Source of the DNA: a virus
Length of the DNA: 25,906 nt
Virus record (IMG/VR): IMGVR_UViG_3300009151_005268
Span: 1 to 25,906 of that record
Direction: 5' to 3' (one strand)
Part shown: positions 16,268 through 24,803 of the stretch, one piece after another
How positions within the stretch are numbered: the first letter of the stretch is position 1
How the letters are laid out: the number at the start of each line of letters is the position of its first letter
The notes under the pieces: generated by a model
What the model saw: the letters and a program-made list of their open reading frames with translations, nothing else
What the model was told of the DNA's origin: nothing
Databases searched by the model: none
Translations under genes and position numbers: made by a program

Positions 16268-18460
16268 TTAAGCTAAATTTTTATAAAGACTTGGTGCAGC
16301 ATTAAATGCTTTCTTTCTACCACCAGTTGAATCTGCAACAAGAAGACTATAAGAATTACCCCAACCAGCATTTGCATGATAAATAGCACCAGTTGCATCA
16401 TTTAGTGTTTTAAAATCATTAATAGAACCTGATGTATTATACTGAGTTCTAAATTTACTTGGCATTTCGGCCATTCTTTGTATAAAATATACAACAATAC
16501 AATCTGCGGCAACTTCTATTGTATTAAGTAAATCAGGGTCTGCTACTATTTTGTGTCCTGTCTTTTTTTGTGCTTCTTGGTAACCACTCTTAAATGTCAA
16601 TTGATTAAAACCTCTTCCTCTATATTTATATCCTTCATCCGCAGCATTACCATATTTACCACCATATATTATGTCAAAAAACTCTTTAGGTATTTTTTTA
16701 ATTCTATCAACTTCCGAGTCACTATATTTTCTAAATTTAGAAAATATAGACTTTATTCTACTTGCAGATGTTTTTGCATAAGAGCCTTCATTTCTTGGAA
16801 CAAAAGCACTCTCTTTACTAACAATTGCAAGTATTGCGGCTTGTGTAAATTTATTTGTTATTTGTTTTTTCTTCATTGCTGCTACAATAGCAGCAATGTT
16901 TGCTTGTTTATTTTTAGGTATTGGATATGGTGAACCAGCATCTGTTGAAATAGCAGGATCCGGATTCTCAGGATCAAATCCTTTAATCGAATTTAATGCC
17001 TCAACATCTACAGTGGCATCTTCTTTTAAAAATTCTGCAGATATTTCTTCACTTCCGGCAAACTCATCTTCAACATATTCACTACCAACATCAACACCGT
17101 CATCATATAATAAAGTTTCATCTTCTTGACCAATAATAAATAGGTTACCAAAGTCCGCATTTGAAAATATATCTAATTGCTCTACATTAAAAGTAAACTC
17201 TTGTGTACTTATTATTGTACTTGCAGTTGGACCAGGAACTGAACTTTCTGAAGCACCAGTTACTACACTTGCAGTTGAACCTACTGGTGCATCACTTGGT
17301 GGAACTACCGGAGGTCCATCTGGTTCTGTATATTTAAGATAAATTGCCAACCCATAAGTACCTTCAACTATATTTTGTAAATTTATAATTACATCATCTG
17401 CAAGAGACTTTTTAGTTCCAGTACTTTTACCACTATTAAATGTAATAGTACCTGTGTTATTTGGTACTACTACTTTAGTTTTTGGATTTGTCCAAGGATT
17501 TGGTAATCCATTTAATGTACTATTAGGAATTATATATGTTCCACTTTCGATAAAGGTTATTTTACCTTCAACTTTCTTCTCAATATCACTCAGTGGATTT
17601 ATTACACTCAATATATAGTCATTGCTAGCAGTAGATTGTGTACCAGATTGTGTACCAGATTGTGTACCAGATTGTGTACCAGAAGTTTGAGATGGGAAAA
17701 AGTTATCACCTGCTTCTAAAACCGCTTGGAAATATTTGGATTGATCTGAACTAGCATTAATACCACCTAATTTAAAACGTGAACCTTCATCATAATAACC
17801 CTTTAGATAACTATCTCTTAACTCATCTTCAATACTCATGAAAAGACTAGAGTAGTCACTTCCTTTTAATGTTGATACAGATATTTTTGAACCATATATA
17901 GTTCTATATAACGAATGCATCCAGAAATCAAACCAAGCTTTACCTCCTAAATTTTTAAGTTTTTTAAGTGCCTCAAAAGTAACAAACTCATCACAATTAT
18001 CATTTAAAACCGACTTCAAAATAAATACATCTGTAGGTTGTGATGTTATATGTAGTGCATTTTTATATTGTTGTCCCAAATAAGACATTGTTCCATAAGT
18101 ATATCCGTCAATATAAATTTTAGTATCTGTTACACTATTATCATCGGGAATATATTCATCAACTATAATTGACTTTCTTCTACGATTATCAAATTTATCA
18201 ACAATAGGATTACCATCTACAGGATAAGACCATTCAAATAGTTGTCCTAATGTCGTTACATCAAATCCAGGTATTGTAAAGTTTTCATCTTCATTTCTTG
18301 GATATATTTTTAATGCAGGCATCTTTAATACAAACGGAACAGTAAGTGCAGTAGCAGTTTGTCTTGCTGCTAAATATTGATTTATATTTTCCTGTGATGC
18401 GGCTATCTTTACATCGACTTCTGTATTCCATGCATCAATAAATTCTTGTATCTTTGACAT
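16268..18460 (-). CDS. Tail lysin with C-terminal GH19-like (chitinase/lysozyme) domain
   Basis: Residues 1-378 of this 730-residue protein are a module shared with the hub gene just upstream. Shared landmarks are MSKIQxFID, INQYxAARxTAxA, LEAGDN/IEAGDN, four GTQS repeats (261-276), the SD.xKKxEGxIxF strand, LPxPxTNPxT, and LADxVIINLQ (353-362). An acidic segment EYVEDEFAGSEE lies at 461-472. Residues about 518-730 look like a glycoside hydrolase family 19 domain. AAILAIVSKESAF carries candidate catalytic Glu550, DEGYKYRGRGFNQLT (608-622) carries Glu609 and the hallmark YRGRG, and AIYHANAGWGN follows near the end. It should cut the glycan strands of peptidoglycan at the tail tip. It starts six bases after the hub gene's stop with no promoter of its own. 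Family call firm; virion location inferred from the shared module. Confidence 0.85.
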   Translation of the reverse strand: MSKIQEFIDAWNTEVDVKIAASQENINQYLAARQTATALTVPFVLKMPALKIYPRNEDENFTIPGFDVTTLGQLFEWSYPVDGNPIVDKFDNRRRKSIIVDEYIPDDNSVTDTKIYIDGYTYGTMSYLGQQYKNALHITSQPTDVFILKSVLNDNCDEFVTFEALKKLKNLGGKAWFDFWMHSLYRTIYGSKISVSTLKGSDYSSLFMSIEDELRDSYLKGYYDEGSRFKLGGINASSDQSKYFQAVLEAGDNFFPSQTSGTQSGTQSGTQSGTQSTASNDYILSVINPLSDIEKKVEGKITFIESGTYIIPNSTLNGLPNPWTNPKTKVVVPNNTGTITFNSGKSTGTKKSLADDVIINLQNIVEGTYGLAIYLKYTEPDGPPVVPPSDAPVGSTASVVTGASESSVPGPTASTIISTQEFTFNVEQLDIFSNADFGNLFIIGQEDETLLYDDGVDVGSEYVEDEFAGSEEISAEFLKEDATVDVEALNSIKGFDPENPDPAISTDAGSPYPIPKNKQANIAAIVAAMKKKQITNKFTQAAILAIVSKESAFVPRNEGSYAKTSASRIKSIFSKFRKYSDSEVDRIKKIPKEFFDIIYGGKYGNAADEGYKYRGRGFNQLTFKSGYQEAQKKTGHKIVADPDLLNTIEVAADCIVVYFIQRMAEMPSKFRTQYNTSGSINDFKTLNDATGAIYHANAGWGNSYSLLVADSTGGRKKAFNAAPSLYKNLA
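17633..17683 (-). repeat. Four tandem 12-base coding repeats (SGTQ units)
   Basis: The plus strand shows AGATTGTGTACC four times in a row with no base change, encoding GTQS repeats at residues 260-276 of the GH19 lysin. Identity at the DNA level points to recent slippage expansion. Confidence 0.85.
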
Positions 18461-18466
18461 TATTCA

Positions 18467-21400
18467 TTAAATATTTTTTATAGTTGCTTTTACTTCTTTA
18501 CCATTTTCAGAAACTTCAGTAATTGTAAGTTTAAACGTTTTGCCAGAATTATTCTGAACAAGATATATTTGACCTACTTTGTAAACACTATTTGGTGGAA
18601 CTGCAGTAGATAACTTCGGTTGTACTTGACCAGGTACAACCGGATTTTCATTTTTCTGAGTATTGACCTCAGCTTTAGCAGGTTCGGAATTTGCATCTTT
18701 TTTCAACTCTTCATCTGTTTTACTAAGTTCTTTTCTAACCGCAGTAACTTTTTGTGTTAGATTACCTTGCATCCAAGTATATGATATATCAATAATAACC
18801 CATTCACCAGTTAAACGTTTTTGAGAAACTTCATCATTGGTAACAGTGGATTTCATATTGACAAAGTTTAGTTGTATTTTCATAAACTTATATAAATTGA
18901 AATTTGCATTAGGAAGTTCTAAATCAACAGAAATCCTTGCCATATTATCAAAGTTTACTTTATTCTGTGTTTCTGAATAGTAATATTGTTTATGTACATT
19001 TTCAGTATCCATTTTACCAGAGTATTTTGTACGATAGTTATCTTTAATGCTCTTATCATCAGCCGGAGCACCCTTTAGTATAATACTCTTTGATCCATCT
19101 GATGTCTGTGAATCAACATCAAATACTAAAAATTGTTTTTTTATACTATCATAAACTTTCGATACCGTAAAGTGACCATTATTAAGAGAAGTTTGTGTTG
19201 AATTATTATTTACTCTATATTTGTTAAAAAAGAATGAACTACTATTTTGACTTAAATCATTACTTAATTGTAATTTTACAACCTTTTCACTTTCATCCTT
19301 ATTACTATTTAAGTGACTCAATCCTTTAGAATTTATACCAACATCCGTAGATATATCTCTATTCCACTCTTTTTCTATATCTACATAATTGAAACAGTAA
19401 TAAAAGTCAACATAACCAATAAGAAATGTTGTATCCGAAATATATGAGTGTGAAATAATATCAGACATAAAGGTTCTAAATAACTTACCATTATTTACCC
19501 AATTCATACTATCAGAAGTATTGGTAATATTAGAATTAAAACCTATTTCTAATTCTTTAGATATTTTTTGTAATACCTCAAATGATGTTCCTTTATAACT
19601 TTGAAATCTTATTTTATAAAAGTCTTGAAGATCTAAAGTACCGACTATTGTATATGTTTTACTCTTATTTTCTTGGAAATTTTTTAATTTAAACTTTAAG
19701 TGTATTGATTTAAGATTTTTTGAACCAGAGTTTAAAAATATTTCAAATTTACTGTCATCAAGTGGAAATCCTTTCTTTTTCATAACACCAATTGAATCAA
19801 TAAATACAATTGATACCACAGGTACAAGACCTTCATAATATAGATTTAATGATTTTATATATCTTTGATCTATCTGAACTCCAGCATACCAAAAGAATGG
19901 TGTAAATCCAAGTGCACCCGCCACTTCTGCATTATCCTTTTTATCCTCTAGTGCATCAAATTCAATAGACTTTAACTTAATAGTAGGTTTATCTATTTGT
20001 GCAATTATTGGACGAGTACCTTTTACTTCTATTTCTTTATCACCACCTCTTGACTTATCTTGTGCAATAACATCATCTTCTGGTAAAACTTTTATTGTAA
20101 CCTCGGATGTTTCTACGAGATTTGAATCAGGTATCACCGTAATAACATAATCACCAGGAGCATCAAACTGAATGCCTACAAAATTTACAAAACCGTCTTT
20201 TACTATTTGTTCTACTTCACCTATTATTTCACCAGGTCCACTTTTCTTTTGTAGTTTAATCTTTATTCCTGTAGCATCAAAAGTACTTTGAGTCATACCA
20301 GATTGAGTTGCGGTTAAAGGTGTAGACTGTGTACCTGATTGAGTACCAGATGCCGATGCAGAAACAGGAGTAGGAGCATCAGGATTTTTTGTATATTGTA
20401 ACTTTAATTCAACTCCGTAGTAATAATCTATCATACTTTGTAGATTTATAATTACCTCGTCTGCTAATACTGTTTCATAAGTATCAGGGTAAGATGATGC
20501 ACTTATTTTTTTTGTTTTATAGGTTAATTCTCCATTAGCATCGGTAGTTTCTTGTGACGTTACTTCTCGACCAGTTCTTGGATTAGTAAATGGAGTTGGT
20601 AAGTTAATCAATCTAGAACTAGCACTAACTTGTGGACCTAAATGTGTGAATGAAATAGAACCTTCAATTTTTTTATCATTATCACTTTTAGGATCCTTTA
20701 CAGTTATTTTATAATCACCTGTTTCAAGAACGGATTGTGTGGCTGATGATTGTGTAGCATTTTGTGTCACTGATTGAGTTCCAGACTGTGTACCGGATTG
20801 AGTTCCAGACTGTGTCGCAGATACCGGTGCTGGTAGTTGATAGTTATCACCTGCTTCAATAAATGCGTCATATAAAATTTGATCAGTAGAAAACCACTCT
20901 ATTGGACTATCAGCAACACCATACTGACCATATCTATCTTTAAATTTTTCAATAAAGTCATTATAGTCATGATTAAATTCAGAAAGTGTTTTATAATCTG
21001 ATGTTAATTTTTGTTCTGATTTTAAAAATGTAAGTGCTGATGACATAAACGCATCAAACCACTTTTGTGCACCAAATGATCTAAGATCGTTAATATAATC
21101 TAAGGAATTTTTATATCTATATGTACTCTTTAAAATTTCATATACTGGTTTTGCACCAGTATCTGGATCTTTAAGAACACCAATAACATCAACATATATA
21201 GCACCTTCACCCCCTGAGACATTTGGAAGTATTTGTTTTCCACCTTCAGGATTAGGATAAACAAACTTAAATAAATCACCAACTGTTTTTACACTCGGAT
21301 CTGATTGATAAACATTATTACTATCTGGAGAACTACCGTAGGGCCAAGAACATATTTTACCATAAGTTATTGCAATCGCAGTAGTCCTAGCGGCTTTATA

Positions 21401-21484
21401 TTGATTTATCTTATCAACAAAGGAGTTAAGTACTGGTAGTAACGTTGGCTCAAAATTATCAATAAAAGTTTGTATTTTTGACAT
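18467..21484 (-). CDS. Baseplate hub protein, gp27/gpD-like, with N-terminal module shared with the GH19 lysin
   Basis: Residues 1-366 of this 1005-residue protein are paralogous to the start of the GH19 lysin (see that entry), with GTQS-type repeats at 223-251. A second cluster lies at 379-400. Residues about 405-470 look like an Ig-like or FN3-like strand domain. From about 525 the chain resembles hub proteins of contractile tails: FFWYAGVQID, then SIVFIDSIGVMKKKGFPLDD, and SYKGTSFEVLQKISKELEIGF (629-649). A late LTGEWVIIDISYTWMQGNLTQKVT stretch followed by VRKEL is the usual close of gp27/gpD-like hubs. It would form the ring joining the tube to the spike. It has a promoter-like element 20 bases upstream and is first in the minus-strand virion block. 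The hub call rests on pattern resemblance, supported by the neighbouring spike and lysin. Confidence 0.65.
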   Translation of the reverse strand: MSKIQTFIDNFEPTLLPVLNSFVDKINQYKAARTTAIAITYGKICSWPYGSSPDSNNVYQSDPSVKTVGDLFKFVYPNPEGGKQILPNVSGGEGAIYVDVIGVLKDPDTGAKPVYEILKSTYRYKNSLDYINDLRSFGAQKWFDAFMSSALTFLKSEQKLTSDYKTLSEFNHDYNDFIEKFKDRYGQYGVADSPIEWFSTDQILYDAFIEAGDNYQLPAPVSATQSGTQSGTQSGTQSVTQNATQSSATQSVLETGDYKITVKDPKSDNDKKIEGSISFTHLGPQVSASSRLINLPTPFTNPRTGREVTSQETTDANGELTYKTKKISASSYPDTYETVLADEVIINLQSMIDYYYGVELKLQYTKNPDAPTPVSASASGTQSGTQSTPLTATQSGMTQSTFDATGIKIKLQKKSGPGEIIGEVEQIVKDGFVNFVGIQFDAPGDYVITVIPDSNLVETSEVTIKVLPEDDVIAQDKSRGGDKEIEVKGTRPIIAQIDKPTIKLKSIEFDALEDKKDNAEVAGALGFTPFFWYAGVQIDQRYIKSLNLYYEGLVPVVSIVFIDSIGVMKKKGFPLDDSKFEIFLNSGSKNLKSIHLKFKLKNFQENKSKTYTIVGTLDLQDFYKIRFQSYKGTSFEVLQKISKELEIGFNSNITNTSDSMNWVNNGKLFRTFMSDIISHSYISDTTFLIGYVDFYYCFNYVDIEKEWNRDISTDVGINSKGLSHLNSNKDESEKVVKLQLSNDLSQNSSSFFFNKYRVNNNSTQTSLNNGHFTVSKVYDSIKKQFLVFDVDSQTSDGSKSIILKGAPADDKSIKDNYRTKYSGKMDTENVHKQYYYSETQNKVNFDNMARISVDLELPNANFNLYKFMKIQLNFVNMKSTVTNDEVSQKRLTGEWVIIDISYTWMQGNLTQKVTAVRKELSKTDEELKKDANSEPAKAEVNTQKNENPVVPGQVQPKLSTAVPPNSVYKVGQIYLVQNNSGKTFKLTITEVSENGKEVKATIKNI
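20732..20818 (-). repeat. Diverged TQS/GTQS repeats in the hub gene
   Basis: This stretch encodes about six TQS-containing units at residues 223-251. A second, shorter cluster lies at about 20285-20353. Codons differ between units, unlike the exact copies in the lysin gene. Confidence 0.7.
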
Positions 21485-21504
21485 TAAATATAATAAATTT
21501 TATC

Positions 21505-21518
21505 TATTATATATAAAG
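21505..21518 (-). promoter_or_regulatory. Promoter-like element of the hub-lysin operon
   Basis: The minus strand reads CTTTATATATAATA, 20 bases before the hub ATG. This is the virion-type spacing. Confidence 0.5.
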
Positions 21519-21527
21519 ATAGTGCCG

Positions 21528-23141
21528 TTACAAATTGATTTTTATTATCTTATATGGGTATTTTCTTTTATTATAAAATCCCTCTCTTTCTTTAAAATGT
21601 TTATAAAGTATATTGGACATATCATTTGGATTGAATATATCAACTAAATCAAATATGTTTACTTTATCCTTATCAGTGTGTAAACGAAGTCCACGACCAA
21701 TACTTTGAATAATAATCTGTTCTGACTTAAATGAATCGGTAAATATAACATTGAAAATAGCATTTATTGACACACCTGTACTCAGTGTACCAAAAGAAGC
21801 AACAAGTACTTTAACTTTATCTGAAGTTACTTCCATTAATTTTTTAATTTCTTCTCTTTTCTTACCACTTATCTCACCATCAATATAATAGAATTCTTTA
21901 TCAGGCAATTCGTCTTTTAGTTTCTGAAATATTCTTTGACCATTATCAATAGTATGAAATAATAATAAAGTATTATTATCACACTTGTCAACTATCTTTC
22001 TAATAAAAACTAATCGTTTCTCAGATTGATGAGCATAAGCTTTCTCTAAATCAAATGCTGCCTTACCATCACCACTCTTTCTTATCAATTTCAATCTATC
22101 ATGAAACTCTAAGTCATTATGATTCATTATAACTGCTTTTACTTCCATTGGTGTAATAATACCCTTCTTCTTTAATTCATCCGCAGAAACCTCTGTTATT
22201 TTAGGTCCTAATACAGCTTGTATATTAAGTATCTCACAAGTATCATCTGTTGGAAAAGTACCTGATACACCAAATCGACAATAAGCGTGTGTAAATGTAC
22301 TTTCTAGAATAGATGAAATTGTTTTTGCTTTAGCACCGTGAGCTTCATCGGTTGCAATTGTATGAAATTGTTGAAAGAATTTTTTCGGCCACTTCTCTAA
22401 AGATTGATAAGTACCAATATAAACATTAGGATTTTCTGTACCAGAGAACTTTCTAGGTCTATCAGACATTACTTCTTCTACCCTAACAGTACAAGGTGTA
22501 TGTCCATTATTTAGATCCTCAAACTTCTCAATTTTACTTTCTCTCATTTGAAGAAGGTTATTTAAACCATAGTTATACTCAACTATATTATCATAAAATT
22601 GCGTAACTAAAGTAATTGAGGGAACTATTATTAAGAATTTTGCATCAGGTTCAGTATGTTTTAAAGTGTAAAACATAACTATCGATATAATAAGTGATTT
22701 ACCACCTGAAGTTGCCACCTCTGCCATACAAAATCTATTTTTTAGTATTTTATAAGCAGCTTCAATTTGATGGTCGTATGGCATAAAAGCAACTATCTCA
22801 CCATCCTTCTTCATTTTATGAGTTTTGAAAAAGTCTTTACAGAAGTCTTGAACTTTTTCTAAAGTAATATCTCTATTGATTGGAAAGTCTTCTTTATTTT
22901 CAACTATAAAAGGAGCATCAATTTCTTTACAACCTCGCATAGCTTCTTTCCACAAACCTAAGTTTATCTTACCATCTCTAAAGAATGATTTCTTACCATC
23001 CCATACTCCCATTTTCACTGCAGGTTGATATTTCCAACCTTTAACATGACGAGTCAACCACAGTGATAACTGATGATATTCAACTCTACTTGCTTCTGTG
23101 ACTACTAACTCTTCTTTTTCTTTATCATATCTAAGTTTCAT
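21528..23141 (-). CDS. uvsW: UvsW-like superfamily 2 DNA helicase
   Basis: This 537-residue protein is close to T4 UvsW in size. It should unwind branched DNA and R-loops, as UvsW does when T4 switches from origin- to recombination-dependent replication. The N-terminal region (about 1-110), with WKYQPAVKMGVWDGK at 36-50, matches the small DNA-binding domain of UvsW-type enzymes. The SF2 motifs are present: Q-like YDHQIEAA (122-129), Walker A ATSGGKS (143-149, Lys148), DEAH (265-268), SGTF (293-296) and motif VI QSIGRGLR (479-486, with the arginine finger). A promoter-like element lies only five bases before the ATG. It sits apart from the virion genes, transcribed on its own; its stop is about 45 bases before the hub start. 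Confidence 0.9.
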   Translation of the reverse strand: MKLRYDKEKEELVVTEASRVEYHQLSLWLTRHVKGWKYQPAVKMGVWDGKKSFFRDGKINLGLWKEAMRGCKEIDAPFIVENKEDFPINRDITLEKVQDFCKDFFKTHKMKKDGEIVAFMPYDHQIEAAYKILKNRFCMAEVATSGGKSLIISIVMFYTLKHTEPDAKFLIIVPSITLVTQFYDNIVEYNYGLNNLLQMRESKIEKFEDLNNGHTPCTVRVEEVMSDRPRKFSGTENPNVYIGTYQSLEKWPKKFFQQFHTIATDEAHGAKAKTISSILESTFTHAYCRFGVSGTFPTDDTCEILNIQAVLGPKITEVSADELKKKGIITPMEVKAVIMNHNDLEFHDRLKLIRKSGDGKAAFDLEKAYAHQSEKRLVFIRKIVDKCDNNTLLLFHTIDNGQRIFQKLKDELPDKEFYYIDGEISGKKREEIKKLMEVTSDKVKVLVASFGTLSTGVSINAIFNVIFTDSFKSEQIIIQSIGRGLRLHTDKDKVNIFDLVDIFNPNDMSNILYKHFKEREGFYNKRKYPYKIIKINL

Positions 23142-23146
23142 CTAAT

Positions 23147-23160
23147 TATTATATATTAAA
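23147..23160 (-). promoter_or_regulatory. Close-spaced promoter-like element TTTAATATATAATA of uvsW
   Basis: An exact copy of the 14-mer on the minus strand, ending five bases before the ATG. The same sequence appears 17-18 bases from the start in virion genes, so the difference is in position, not in motif. Confidence 0.5.
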
Positions 23161-23231
23161 ACCTTGCATTTGTTTAGTTTATGAAGTTTTTGTTGTTTTT
23201 TTGGGGTTTTTTACAAAGGGGAAACGATAGA

Positions 23232-23245
23232 TTGAATATATAATA
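23232..23245 (+). promoter_or_regulatory. Promoter-like element of the 104-residue gene
   Basis: TTGAATATATAATA lies 19 bases before the ATG at 23265 and is followed by an A-rich leader. The 70 bases between it and the divergent uvsW element (23161-23231) hold T-runs and a GGGG but no other recognised site. Confidence 0.5.
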
Positions 23246-23264
23246 AAAAAATAAATTAAATATT

Positions 23265-23579
23265 ATGGGATTATTCAAATTCTTAAAAGGAATTTTTGGA
23301 GCAAAAGAGACAGAAACTTGTCCAACTCCAGAAGTAGAAGTACCAACTGTAAAAGTTGTGGAAACTAAAAAAGTAGTAGTGAAACAAGAAGTACCAGTTC
23401 AATCTGTGGAAACTAAAGTAACTGCAAAAGAAATTAAAGCAAAAAGAACACCTGCTATTAAGAAAACTGAAGAAGTTAAAGTAGAAGAGGTTTCAACTGA
23501 AGTTGTTGCTGAGAAAAAAGCTAAACCACGTAGAAGAAGAAAGCCAAAAGCTAAACCAGAAAACGGAGATCAAGCATAA
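23265..23579 (+). CDS. Small Lys/Val/Glu-rich protein with amphipathic N-terminus and Arg/Lys tail
   Basis: I do not recognise this 104-residue protein. The first 14 residues (MGLFKFLKGIFGAK) form a strongly amphipathic cationic helix. Residues 20-85 are low-complexity Val/Glu/Lys/Thr with a run of VxTKxV-like repeats, probably disordered. Residues about 86-97 are a basic cluster, KPRRRRKPKAKP, suited to binding nucleic acid. A single Cys is at 19. It has its own virion-type promoter-like element and its own terminator, so it is a one-gene unit that could be strongly expressed late. Possible roles are a DNA-condensing internal protein or a membrane-interacting peptide. These are guesses. Confidence 0.65.
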   Translation: MGLFKFLKGIFGAKETETCPTPEVEVPTVKVVETKKVVVKQEVPVQSVETKVTAKEIKAKRTPAIKKTEEVKVEEVSTEVVAEKKAKPRRRRKPKAKPENGDQA

Positions 23580-23612
23580 TAAAAAAACCACTCATTTGAG
23601 TGGTTTTTTTTG
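23580..23612. terminator. Bidirectional intrinsic terminator
   Basis: AAACCACTC-ATTT-GAGTGGTTT is a perfect stem with an A-run before and a T-run after it. It lies directly after the plus-strand stop and two bases before the end of the convergent minus-strand gene. Confidence 0.85.
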
Positions 23613-23613
23613 T

Positions 23614-24078
23614 TTAAAAGAATCCTATATTATTATCTTTTAGGATATCATCTATTTTCTCTTCACGTTTAATTGATTTTAAACGTAAATCATCTTCAAA
23701 CTTATATAATCTTATATTATATCGACTAGTATTAGGATCATAAGTCAAATCATAAAATCCAATAACTTCAACATCTTTTAAATAACCAATAACACTTTGT
23801 GCTAGATCATCTAATGTAGAACTCTGTGATGTCGAAACACTATAGGTATTTTGTAAAACCTGACTACCTACAATTTTACTAAGAGTACCATTGGGTGCAT
23901 TTAAAATCTTAGTTGTTCTATCTGAAATCTTTTCAAAGAATGATTTAAGTTCAGAATCACTAATTTCATTTTTTGGAAATAAAGTATTACTTATACTGAA
24001 TATACTAAATTTGTGTTTTACATCGGCAACCAATTTTTGAACTTTCTCATCATCCGATAGAAATGTTATATCTTCCAT
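23614..24078 (-). CDS. Phage protein of unknown function, co-transcribed with clpP
   Basis: This 154-residue protein has no motif I recognise. It is acidic in its first 15 residues, helical in the first half, and beta-rich in the second half (VIGFYDLTYDPNTSRYNIRLYKF at about 110-132), with a Lys/Asp/Glu-rich close. No Cys and no membrane segment. It begins five bases after the ClpP stop and shares that gene's promoter, so it may work with the protease. It ends against a bidirectional terminator. Adaptor, inhibitor or structural roles cannot be told apart from sequence. Confidence 0.65.
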   Translation of the reverse strand: MEDITFLSDDEKVQKLVADVKHKFSIFSISNTLFPKNEISDSELKSFFEKISDRTTKILNAPNGTLSKIVGSQVLQNTYSVSTSQSSTLDDLAQSVIGYLKDVEVIGFYDLTYDPNTSRYNIRLYKFEDDLRLKSIKREEKIDDILKDNNIGFF

Positions 24079-24083
24079 TCATA

Positions 24084-24743
24084 TTACTTATTTTTTAGTA
24101 TAATCTTATCAATCATTCCATACTTTTTGGCATCTTGTGCAGTCATCCAGTAATCTCGATCACCATCTTTATATACTTTATCTAAAAGTTGACCTGTATT
24201 ATCAGAGATTATTTCATATAATTCTTTTTTCAAAGAGATTATTTCTTTTGTTTCAATTTCTAAATCAGATGCTTGAGAGTATCCAACATATGATAGTGGT
24301 TGGTGTATCATTGTTCTACTTCTTTTAAGAGCCATTCTCTTACCTTTTGTACCAGAACATAGAATTACGGCAGCCATTGAAGCAGCGAGTCCCGTATTGA
24401 TTGTAACAATGTCTGGTTTAACAAAGTCCATTACATCAAGTAAACCTAATCCAGTATAAACTGAACCACCTGGTGAATCAATATAGATTGATATGTCTTC
24501 ATCACTTTCAGATTCTAAATAAAGAAGTTGTGCTTTGATTATATTTGTAACATATTCATCAACTTCAGTAGATAAAAAGATAATCCTATCTTCTAATAAC
24601 TTTGAAAAAACATCAACAGACATTCCATTACTCTCTAATAACATAGGAGTACTGTTTTTTCGTTGTAAGTGTTTAAAGTAATTGTCTTGAAAGGTACTTG
24701 AAATAGATTGACTTCGTAGAAATTTTTGTAAGTCGTTTTTCAT
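24084..24743 (-). CDS. clpP: ClpP-family serine protease (S14)
   Basis: This 219-residue protein has the full Ser-His-Asp triad: GLAASMAAVIL with Ser122, MIHQPL with His147, and DRDYWM with Asp197. The spacing equals that of bacterial ClpP. IYIDSPGGSVYTGL (86-99) gives the oxyanion-hole region, and TAQDAKKYGMIDKI (201-214) the usual C-terminal signature. The first 30 residues are slightly longer than in host enzymes. ClpP forms a barrel that degrades proteins fed by a Clp ATPase; no ATPase is encoded here. It may borrow the host's, or act as a head maturation protease, as S14 relatives do in some phages. A weak TATAAT-type element lies about 23 bases upstream, in the 60-base divergent gap with the HAD gene. 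Confidence 0.9.
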   Translation of the reverse strand: MKNDLQKFLRSQSISSTFQDNYFKHLQRKNSTPMLLESNGMSVDVFSKLLEDRIIFLSTEVDEYVTNIIKAQLLYLESESDEDISIYIDSPGGSVYTGLGLLDVMDFVKPDIVTINTGLAASMAAVILCSGTKGKRMALKRSRTMIHQPLSYVGYSQASDLEIETKEIISLKKELYEIISDNTGQLLDKVYKDGDRDYWMTAQDAKKYGMIDKIILKNK

Positions 24744-24787
24744 TTATAGGTATTATTTTTTGTTTTTATTATAAAATAGAGTAAAAG

Positions 24788-24801
24788 TTTAATATATACT
24801 G
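24788..24801 (+). promoter_or_regulatory. Close-spaced promoter-like element of the HAD gene
   Basis: TTTAATATATACTG ends two bases before the ATG at 24804, as in the other non-virion genes. A leaderless transcript is possible. Confidence 0.45.
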
Positions 24802-24803
24802 AT

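Noticed and set aside
17633-17683. Tandem direct repeats that might suggest a CRISPR-like or iteron array
   Set aside because: The unit is 12 bases, without spacers, and in frame as GTQS within a clear coding region.
18430-18460. MSKIQEFID of the lysin (and MSKIQTFID of the hub) as further capsid-targeting tags like T4's
   Set aside because: The K-x-aromatic-x-x-F spacing is not met, and the stretch is part of the paralogous module of two tail proteins, so it is better explained by duplication.
23161-23231. The T-rich intergenic stretch as a small RNA or an origin
   Set aside because: No stable hairpin, tandem iterons or terminator were found by eye; only promoter-like elements at its two ends.
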